A stretch of 25,944 nt of DNA from a virus: the IMG/VR virus record IMGVR_UViG_3300032235_001005, positions 1 through 25,944 of that record; one strand, written 5' to 3'. The notes under the pieces are model-generated. The model was given only the letters and a program-made list of their open reading frames with translations, was not told the origin of the DNA and did no database searches. The position numbers and the translations under genes are program-made. The stretch's first letter is position 1, and every line of letters starts with the position of its first letter. Shown piece after piece: positions 7,234 to 13,602 of the stretch.

Positions 7234-8883
7234 TTATCTATATTCCCACATAAAAGAAACATCACCATACTCATCTGCGTACCATCTATCTCCATCAGAA
7301 TCTACAAAAGTTGACTCACCATCCACACCGTTCTCAATAAAACCAAATGGAGACATATCTTGGTCTATTTGATCTTTTTGTTCTTCATAAATTCTTTTTC
7401 TTATGTCATTATCTGTTAATTCTTTGAAGTAAGGTTGAACAACCAACCAAGAAAAAATTACAAGACACATAGCAAGGTCATCATTGCAACCATCTTCTGC
7501 TTCAAAAGACTGATTCTTTTGAATAAATGTCGTCAATTCACTTATAATATCATAATCATTGACAAGCAATTTATCGTCTTCTACCAAAGTTTTTAAATTA
7601 GAACATCCAACTTTTTTTACAGTTTTGGACATTTTAATTCCAAGTTGAGATTTTTTCCCAGAAAAACCTTGACCAACTAATTGACCTGCCCTACCTCTCA
7701 TAGAGCACATTAAAATATTATCATACTCCAAGTCAAAATGAAGCATAGAAGAAACCTGTTCTCCAATATCATTAACTTCAACTAAAACGTATGCTTTATT
7801 GTATGCCTTTGCTATGTCATTGATGATGTTTGGAAATAATATTGGTTTAATTTCATTATTTCTGTATTTTCCTACAATTGCGTAAGGTAAAGTAGTAATG
7901 TCATAAATTATGAATGCAGAGTAATCATTATTTGTTCCCCTAGAAACATCAACTGTTAGGAGATAATTATGATCTTCTTTTGGTTCTTGATAGACATCTA
8001 AACCTTTGCTTCTCTTTATTGGGTCCTCATAAACTAAAGTTCTAAGTTTTGCAGGTGCAATTAAGGTATCAACTGAACCTAAAAATTCACATTCAAATTC
8101 TTGTGTAAATTGCCTTTCTGAAGTATTTCGTATAGTCTCTTCTTTCCATTTTGCATCTCTTCCTGGAACCTGAGACCAATGAACTTCTAAAGGAATATAA
8201 CCGTTCTTTCCCCTTTCCGCATCGTGCCAAAGTTTGTAAAACATATTCATCCCATTAGGAGTTGAGATGATTATGACTTTTGTGCTAATACCTGATGAAA
8301 TTGTAGGATATACTGAACTAAAGAACTGTTCTGCAATATGATTTGGGATGAAAGCAAATTCATCCAAAAAAATAATATTAAAAGAATTTCCTCGGACAGC
8401 AGAAGATGAAGTAGATGCTGCTACAATTTTACTACCGTTTTCAAGTTCCAAAGAACCTTTGTTCCAAGAACCAACACCCTGCTGTAGCCATTTTGGTAAA
8501 TTTTCATAAGATAATTGAAGTCTACTTAATAATTCCCTAGCAGTTTCTGCTTTGTTTGCTAGAATGGCAATTCTTATATTGTCATTGAATAAAGCATAAT
8601 GCAAAAGATAAGAAACTACGGTAGTAGACTTTCCAGTTTGCCTGGGTAACTTTGCAATATTAAACCTATTATCGTGAAAATTGCTAATAAGTTCTTCTTG
8701 AAAATCATACATTTCAAAAGGAATAAGACCCTTATCAAGAGAAACAATTTTTACATATTTTTTTGCAAAATATATTGGGTTTTCTTTGCACTGGATATAT
8801 TCTTGAATTTGTTCTTGAGTGAATTCAATTTGAACATTTTCTGCCTTTAAATTCGGATTTCCCTTATAATGCTTTTCAGTCAT
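7234..8883 (-). CDS. 17: gp17-like large terminase subunit (packaging ATPase and nuclease)
   Basis: Motor protein that docks on the portal, pumps DNA into the prohead and cuts the concatemer. 549 residues against 610 in T4. ATPase domain: Walker A PRQTGKST (80-87), Walker B IIFLDEFA (170-177, with D174 and E175), coupling motif STPNG (207-211). RNase H-like nuclease domain: TVDVSRG with D312, LVEV with E369, and NDDLAM with D468/D469. The D312-E369 spacing of 57 equals that of D401-E458 in T4. All key residues are present, so it should be active. The start ATG overlaps the stop of the 61-aa gene (ATGA at 8883-8880), indicating translational coupling. Confidence 0.97.
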   Translation of the reverse strand: MTEKHYKGNPNLKAENVQIEFTQEQIQEYIQCKENPIYFAKKYVKIVSLDKGLIPFEMYDFQEELISNFHDNRFNIAKLPRQTGKSTTVVSYLLHYALFNDNIRIAILANKAETARELLSRLQLSYENLPKWLQQGVGSWNKGSLELENGSKIVAASTSSSAVRGNSFNIIFLDEFAFIPNHIAEQFFSSVYPTISSGISTKVIIISTPNGMNMFYKLWHDAERGKNGYIPLEVHWSQVPGRDAKWKEETIRNTSERQFTQEFECEFLGSVDTLIAPAKLRTLVYEDPIKRSKGLDVYQEPKEDHNYLLTVDVSRGTNNDYSAFIIYDITTLPYAIVGKYRNNEIKPILFPNIINDIAKAYNKAYVLVEVNDIGEQVSSMLHFDLEYDNILMCSMRGRAGQLVGQGFSGKKSQLGIKMSKTVKKVGCSNLKTLVEDDKLLVNDYDIISELTTFIQKNQSFEAEDGCNDDLAMCLVIFSWLVVQPYFKELTDNDIRKRIYEEQKDQIDQDMSPFGFIENGVDGESTFVDSDGDRWYADEYGDVSFMWEYR

Positions 8884-9065
8884 AAAGTTTTAAATGCCGA
8901 ATCCAATTCACCTATCAACTCTTGTTGTTGTAAATATAATCTACAATATGATTTAGCAAAATTTCTAGCATCATCCAAATCCATTTTATCAATTACCCTT
9001 GCTTGTTGCTCATAAACTAAAAGTTTATTTAAACTTGTTATTTTTATATCTTCAGGGTTCATCAT
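8880..9065 (-). CDS. Small conserved protein of unknown function preceding gp17
   Basis: 61 residues starting MMNPEDIKI; either of two adjacent ATGs could be used. It contains a hydrophobic/charged helix pattern (LNKLLVYEQQARVIDKMD) followed by ARNFAKSYCRLYLQQQELIGEL, probably two alpha-helices. I recall similar short proteins just before the large terminase gene in marine T4-like phages, but not in T4 itself, and I know of no assigned function. It overlaps the 180-aa gene upstream by 14 bases and gp17 downstream by 4, so all three are likely translated as a coupled set. A role as a packaging accessory is suggested by position only. Confidence 0.7.
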   Translation of the reverse strand: MMNPEDIKITSLNKLLVYEQQARVIDKMDLDDARNFAKSYCRLYLQQQELIGELDSAFKTL

Positions 9066-9594
9066 TTTTTCCTATAAACAATAATGGTTTGGTTGGATCT
9101 TTTAATGCTGGTGCAAACGAAATAACAACAGCACCTGGATATACTTTAACTATCTCATCTGTAATTTCTTTTTTAGTTGGTCTTTTTACTTGTGGGAAAA
9201 ACATTTGAGACTGTATGTATTTCCCCTTCCAAGTTAATAAAATAGCATAAGTTGCCCCAGAAGACTGTATTCTAGTATATTGTTCTTTTACTGGAGATTT
9301 TTCTACCTTTTTTAATCGTGTGTAATAATCGGGAAGTTCATCTAAATGCTGCAATGCAATATTTTTAGCAACATCTAAATTTTGTGTGTGCTCTTTTTCA
9401 ACTTTAATCCCAAGTTCCAACTGTTTTGTCAATTTATCTAAACTAATATTATGTTTTTTTGAAATTTCTTCAACTGATTTGTGTGGTTTTAAACCTGGAC
9501 AAATATCCTTTCCGTGTATGGGGCAATCCACGTTACTCTTTGTATTGTTGCAAAGAGAAGATGCCTCGAAAATAAAAGTATTAAAAGTTTTCAT
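9052..9594 (-). CDS. DUF5661-like protein with a capsid-targeting-type N-terminus
   Basis: 180 residues between the small and large terminase genes. The N-terminus MKTFNTFIFEA aligns residue for residue in its key positions with the T4 internal protein capsid-targeting peptide (MKTYQEFIAEA), including a gp21-type cleavage site I8-F9-E10|A11. Next comes a Cys/His cluster (C15, C24, H27, C32) that could bind a metal. Residues about 45-98 resemble DUF5661, with GIKVEKEHT and the conserved helix LQHLDELPDYYTRLKK. Residues about 102-177 form a second compact domain (YAILLTWKGKY, FFPQVKRPTKKE, VYPGAVVI, KDPTKPLLFIG) that I cannot assign. It has a late box overlapping the gp16 stop. A packaged internal head protein is the best reading; a terminase-associated factor is the alternative. 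Confidence 0.72.
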   Translation of the reverse strand: MKTFNTFIFEASSLCNNTKSNVDCPIHGKDICPGLKPHKSVEEISKKHNISLDKLTKQLELGIKVEKEHTQNLDVAKNIALQHLDELPDYYTRLKKVEKSPVKEQYTRIQSSGATYAILLTWKGKYIQSQMFFPQVKRPTKKEITDEIVKVYPGAVVISFAPALKDPTKPLLFIGKNDEP

Positions 9595-9612
9595 TTAACT
9601 TTTGATTTTTAT

Positions 9613-10041
9613 TTATTTAGAACTATCAAAACTTTTTTTTAAAAGTTTTTGTAAATCTGAGGTTGAACCAACAAACAAAGCATTGGTTACATTTTTTGGT
9701 CCTTTTGTCGGTTCATCTTCATTTAGTCTCTTCATTTTTTGCTGCAAATCAATTAGTTTCTCAGAAACATCGGCAACATTTTTAATCAATTGACCTGCAA
9801 CTTCAAATGCACGAGGACTATCACTTTGCTGTGCGACATCCAATATATCACTAATTGCTTGTTGACCTTTTTCTATGAGTGAATATAAATTTCCTCTTGT
9901 ATACTCATAATCTGTTTCTGCATTTTCTTTTTTTGGTGAATGCTTATCTAAAGAAATTTTATTTTCTTCAACTATTTCTTTAGAAACTGTTGTTGTTTCA
10001 ATACTTAAAGCATTTTCTATCGAGTCAAATTTGTTTTTCAT
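9613..10041 (-). CDS. 16: gp16-like small terminase subunit
   Basis: Regulatory packaging subunit that binds phage DNA and stimulates the gp17 ATPase. 142 residues against 164 in T4. The central helical hairpin is recognisable: DYEYTRGNLYSLIEKGQQA (44-62), then DSPRAFEVAGQLIKNVADVSEKLIDLQ (74-100). The C-terminal tail NVTNALFVGSTSDLQKLLK (117-135) is near-identical in type to T4 gp16. The first 43 residues are variable and charged. The ATG overlaps the gp15 stop (ATGA, 10041-10038), so translation is coupled. In T4 gp17 follows directly, whereas here two genes intervene. Confidence 0.94.
   Translation of the reverse strand: MKNKFDSIENALSIETTTVSKEIVEENKISLDKHSPKKENAETDYEYTRGNLYSLIEKGQQAISDILDVAQQSDSPRAFEVAGQLIKNVADVSEKLIDLQQKMKRLNEDEPTKGPKNVTNALFVGSTSDLQKLLKKSFDSSK
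9614..9620 (-). promoter_or_regulatory. Late promoter-like box for the 180-aa/61-aa/gp17 unit, at the gp16 stop
   Basis: The minus strand reads TCTAAATAAATA: the variant TCTAAATA, with AATAAATA overlapping it. The gp16 stop codon (9615-9613) lies within it. Spacing to the ATG at 9594 is 19 bases. Confidence 0.55.
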
Positions 10042-11087
10042 AAATCAACATCAATTCCTTTTGTGGGACTATAAATTTTACCATCACCAAAATCAAATCT
10101 ATCTTCATTGAATCCAAAATCATCTCCAAATTCAATTAACTCATCGTCAGAAGAATCTATAATGTTGATGGCATCACCTGCTATGTGAACAGATTTAATG
10201 GTACTATCCTTTCCTCTGTCAACCACTAAAGTATTTCCAGAAATCTCTCTAATATAAATTGCTTCATCATTTATCATAATATAACTATCTTCTATCAATG
10301 AAGATGCATCTGAAACATTAATTATTGTTGAAGTTTCATCAATGTCTTCTGACAATGATGCACTTTGGTCATTATCATAATCTTTTAATGCTCTTGGAGT
10401 TGCAACATATCTCAATTCTCTTGATGAATTTTTAATATTTGTATTGCTATAATAGTCAACTTGAACTTTTTTGATTAGTTTGTCACTACTATCTGCAACT
10501 GGTCCAAAGATATAGGTCTTTACACTAAAATTTAAATTATAAATTAAAATTCTCCTTGAATCATAAGAACCCTCGTAATCGTCATTCATCTGAATACTTT
10601 CCAATGTTACCGGAACGTCTCTTTTTTCACCTATTGACGATACTAAATTGATTGATAAATTGAAATGGGGTTGAAAATATGGTAAAATTTGCTCTACAAT
10701 TTGAAGCATATCGTCATTATACTTTCCCATAATACTTAATTGAATGCCAATATTATAGGGAACTGGCATATAAACTTTTGTTTGTTTATTATCCTTTAAC
10801 CCTTTAAATGTCTGAACTGTCGATACTTTTCTTGATGGATCATATTGTAGACTTGTCATCTCAAAAGACATTCGTGGCAAAGTTATAGCAACTCTTTTCC
10901 TTAAATCTGGTTTTTGCTCAAGTCTTGCTAAAAACTTTTGTATTGGACCATAAGCAATTGAAACTTTTATTAGACTAGTATCATTATCATTTTCGTCTTG
11001 ATGTTTAATGTAAATATTATTAAACAAAGTTCCAAACGAAATTATTGTCTTCCTTATAATTTCATTATAACTATATGACCCAAGCAT
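10038..11087 (-). CDS. 15: gp15-like tail sheath stabiliser / tail completion protein
   Basis: Caps the finished tail tube and sheath and forms the joint to the head-neck complex. 349 residues against 272 in T4. Start LGSYSYNEIIRKTIISFGTLFNNIYI matches the T4 opening, and DDMLQIVEQILPYFQPHFN (125-143) is almost identical to T4. RRILIYNLNFSVKTYIFGPV (178-197) ends the conserved core. Residues about 243-311 are an added beta module (DETSTIINVSDASSL, then INDEAIYIREISGNTLVVDRG) not found in T4 gp15, followed by an acidic, Phe/Gly-containing tail. A late box precedes it, overlapping the gp14 stop. Confidence 0.94.
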   Translation of the reverse strand: MLGSYSYNEIIRKTIISFGTLFNNIYIKHQDENDNDTSLIKVSIAYGPIQKFLARLEQKPDLRKRVAITLPRMSFEMTSLQYDPSRKVSTVQTFKGLKDNKQTKVYMPVPYNIGIQLSIMGKYNDDMLQIVEQILPYFQPHFNLSINLVSSIGEKRDVPVTLESIQMNDDYEGSYDSRRILIYNLNFSVKTYIFGPVADSSDKLIKKVQVDYYSNTNIKNSSRELRYVATPRALKDYDNDQSASLSEDIDETSTIINVSDASSLIEDSYIMINDEAIYIREISGNTLVVDRGKDSTIKSVHIAGDAINIIDSSDDELIEFGDDFGFNEDRFDFGDGKIYSPTKGIDVDL

Positions 11088-11115
11088 TTTAAATTAAATT
11101 TAAGTTTCTATTGAT

Positions 11116-11122
11116 TATTTAG
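11116..11122 (-). promoter_or_regulatory. Late promoter-like box for gp15-gp16, overlapping the gp14 stop
   Basis: The minus strand reads ACTAAATA (CTAAATA at 11122-11116); the gp14 TAA stop (11121-11119) lies inside it. Spacing to the gp15 ATG is 28 bases. Confidence 0.55.
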
Positions 11123-12507
11123 TAATCTCCAAAAGGATTTCTTTCAGAAAAATCAATAATGTTATCTGCTTCTGTTTCTATAGTAACATTATCTGCGTAA
11201 GTATCGTAAAAATCATCCATATTATTTACTGATAGCAACTTATAACTTGCTGCAGTTCCAACTATACTTTCACCAAGAGAAAAAGTTCCATCGACAATAG
11301 AAACTTTGAGGGATCTTGTTTGCGAATCCCAATCTTTAACATATCCTTTTGTTCCTGAAGATTGACCAATCACTTGTTCATTAAAGACATAATTTCCTTG
11401 TGATGTTCCAACTGGTGATTGTATTGTAATAGTTCTAGAAAATGCTTGTAGATAACCACTTCCAGCATCAATATATCTCACTGATGTCACTGTTCCAGAA
11501 GAATTGATAGATGCAGTTGCTATTGCAACTCTTCCGTTTGCTGATGGTGGAGGTGATATAGTTAATAGTGGTGGGGAAGAATATTGCAAACCACCATTGA
11601 TAATTGAAATTGGACCAAGAACACCAGTATCAATAATTGCCGTTGCAATTCCACCAGAACCAGATGAAGAAATGATTTGAACAGATGGTGGAGTTGTGTA
11701 ACCATATCCAGAATTAGTAATCAAAATTTTATCAATTGAACTTCCAGTTCTTCCGGGAATGGTTTTCATCACAGCAACGGCTGAAGCTGTTTGTCCTCCA
11801 GATGGTGCAGATGATATTGCTATTCTCGGTGGAGTTATATAACCATAACCATCGTTTATTATGTCAATATAACTGACTGATTGCGGTATATTTACCTGTG
11901 GGTTTGATAATACTAGTGAGGTTGCAGAAGAACCTACCATAGTTAAAGTTGCAATATATCCAAAATCTTGAACCGATTCATCAACTTCATCAATTGAGGT
12001 GTTTATGACTTCATCTTCATACTCAAACAATTCACATTTCAATTCATAAACATATAAATTGTTTAATTGATAAAATGGACGTTTCCCCTCTACATACTTA
12101 ATTTCAAATAAAGAATTATCAAGAGGAAAATATATTAAATCTCCTTCCTCTGGTCTTATAGAAACTTTAACATCAGAATTTGCCATTAAAAATGGTGATA
12201 CTAATTCTTCATATCTTTCTTTAGATATTATTAATGTTAATTCATCAGTGGATCTTACACCAAATTTTGATAATATATCTCCCTGCCCACCAAATCCATC
12301 AAAATTTAATATATATGCTTCCAATCTAAAACTATCATCAAATTTGGTATAGATATTTTCTTTAATTACTGTTTTCTCACCAATAAATTTTCTTGGCATA
12401 TAGACAACATCTTGCCCATACATTTTCAATTGCTCATTTATCAAATCTTGTATTAATCTTTGTTCTGAAGAAGAACCTTGCAAAAAATATGGATTTAATG
12501 GAGTCAT
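11119..12507 (-). CDS. 14: gp14-like neck protein with a large internal beta-repeat insertion
   Basis: Head-completion neck protein that seals the packaged head and joins it to the tail. 462 residues against 256 in T4. Residues 1-170 match the family (YMPRKFIGE, ILNFDGFGGQGDILSKFGV, EEGDLIYFPLDNSLFEIKYVE, PFYQL), and the final residues (NIIDFSERNPFGDY) resemble the T4 C-terminus. Between them, about 185-430, lies an insertion with four imperfect repeats of an I-x-I-x-N-x-GYGY-x-x-PP-x-x-x-I type (about 214-360). One 'F-N-E-x-VIG-x-SSG ... GTFSLGESIVG' module follows (about 374-417). The start follows the gp13 stop by one base, so translation is probably coupled. Confidence 0.93.
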   Translation of the reverse strand: MTPLNPYFLQGSSSEQRLIQDLINEQLKMYGQDVVYMPRKFIGEKTVIKENIYTKFDDSFRLEAYILNFDGFGGQGDILSKFGVRSTDELTLIISKERYEELVSPFLMANSDVKVSIRPEEGDLIYFPLDNSLFEIKYVEGKRPFYQLNNLYVYELKCELFEYEDEVINTSIDEVDESVQDFGYIATLTMVGSSATSLVLSNPQVNIPQSVSYIDIINDGYGYITPPRIAISSAPSGGQTASAVAVMKTIPGRTGSSIDKILITNSGYGYTTPPSVQIISSSGSGGIATAIIDTGVLGPISIINGGLQYSSPPLLTISPPPSANGRVAIATASINSSGTVTSVRYIDAGSGYLQAFSRTITIQSPVGTSQGNYVFNEQVIGQSSGTKGYVKDWDSQTRSLKVSIVDGTFSLGESIVGTAASYKLLSVNNMDDFYDTYADNVTIETEADNIIDFSERNPFGDY

Positions 12508-12508
12508 A

Positions 12509-13324
12509 TTAACCTATCATATCTAAAGGTGGAAGTTCATATTCTGATTTTAAAGATGCCTCTATTTCTTCTATTTCTCTTTCTGCATCTTCATATAACT
12601 GTCTACCGTTTAATGTAATTCCTCCAGGAAGTTGAACACCATTGAATTTGATCATATTCTGCCCCCACTGTCTTTTAATTTGTGCAGTGAGATATTTTTT
12701 TAACCAAAAATCGTTATAAATTTTTGGAAAATCACTTGGAGTTATTATCCTATAACAATCTACTATAATATATTGATTTTCTGGAACCTGTCTCCAATCG
12801 ATATCTAAATATAACCTATGTTGTTTTTTATTGAATCTTAATTGAACATCAGGTGTAAGTAATCTGCTAATATCTTCTAAATGAGTTTTTACCATTGCAT
12901 AATTTAACAAATCCAATGCACCATAATAATATAAATCATTTAAAAATATTTGATATTTAATATTAAATAAACCACTAGATATTGTGCTTGAATCTACTTT
13001 AAAAACATTATTGACTCCAATTATGGTATCTGGAAGAGGTAAATAATTTTGTGCCTCTTCATAGGTAGAAGTGGTTATTCCCGAGCTTGAAGTTCCAATT
13101 GTAGTTGATGGATTTTTTGTAATTATATTTTTTTCATCCCCAGTTAGTTTGTGTTTCAAAAAAACTCTTTCTATTCCATCAAAATGCCTTTCATTGAAAT
13201 ATTGTAAAGCATCATCGACACGATCCTCTATTTGATCATCTTCAACATTAATCTCCAAAACTGGATGTCCCAATTTTCTTAAGCAATAATCAATTAAACC
13301 TTGACGAGTTGATGGTTGTGCCAT
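12509..13324 (-). CDS. 13: gp13-like neck protein
   Basis: Forms the neck connector with gp14 beneath the portal after packaging. 271 residues against 309 in T4. The N-terminus RQGLIDYCLRKLGHPVLEINVEDDQIEDRVDDALQ is the typical opening helix pair of this family, followed by YFNERHFDG. The C-terminal half includes YIIVDCYRIITP, DFWLKKYLTAQIKRQWGQNMIKF and LPGGITLNG, recurrent in T4-like gp13. Its ATG shares one base with the stop of the upstream coiled-coil gene (TAATG), so it is likely to be translated by reinitiation. No Shine-Dalgarno is evident. Confidence 0.93.
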   Translation of the reverse strand: MAQPSTRQGLIDYCLRKLGHPVLEINVEDDQIEDRVDDALQYFNERHFDGIERVFLKHKLTGDEKNIITKNPSTTIGTSSSGITTSTYEEAQNYLPLPDTIIGVNNVFKVDSSTISSGLFNIKYQIFLNDLYYYGALDLLNYAMVKTHLEDISRLLTPDVQLRFNKKQHRLYLDIDWRQVPENQYIIVDCYRIITPSDFPKIYNDFWLKKYLTAQIKRQWGQNMIKFNGVQLPGGITLNGRQLYEDAEREIEEIEASLKSEYELPPLDMIG

Positions 13325-13542
13325 TATTCTATATTAGGACTAGAAAAATCTTCGTTATTTTTAGTTGACCTTTTACTTTTCTTTTCAATTTCACTAGAAA
13401 GTTGATTTACTTTTTCCTTTAACGATTCAATAGTTTGATTGGCAGTTATTATTTTTGCTTCTAGAGCAATAACTTGATTGAAAAGGTCAAATGACTTTTG
13501 TTGATATGAACCTAACAAGGTTTTAAAATCAATCTCATTCAT
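13324..13542 (-). CDS. Small coiled-coil protein preceding gp13
   Basis: 72 residues from ATG 13542 (MNEIDFKTLLGSYQQKSF). A slightly longer reading from a TTG at 13557 is possible but less likely. Residues about 15-60 show heptad-like hydrophobic spacing (LFNQVIALEAKIITANQTIESLKEKVNQLSSEI), a probable coiled coil, followed by a Lys/Ser/Asn-rich tail. I recall small proteins of this type beside gp13 in marine T4-like phages; the function is not known to me. Coupling to gp13 (TAATG) suggests matched amounts, perhaps a neck or whisker-related factor. It is the first gene after an exact late promoter box. Confidence 0.72.
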   Translation of the reverse strand: MNEIDFKTLLGSYQQKSFDLFNQVIALEAKIITANQTIESLKEKVNQLSSEIEKKSKRSTKNNEDFSSPNIE

Positions 13543-13581
13543 TTTATTCGTATACAATAAAAATATTGTTATCTATACTTT

Positions 13582-13589
13582 TATTTATA
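13582..13589 (-). promoter_or_regulatory. T4-type late promoter box for the 72-aa gene, gp13 and gp14
   Basis: The minus strand reads TATAAATA in the 60-base gap after the fibre-like gene, 39 bases before the ATG at 13542. Confidence 0.72.
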
Positions 13590-13602
13590 GATCATTATAT
13601 AT

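Noticed and set aside
13543-13557. TTG start for the coiled-coil gene before gp13
   Set aside because: The ATG at 13542 gives the conserved-looking N-terminus MNEIDFKTLLG; a rare TTG start five codons upstream is not needed.
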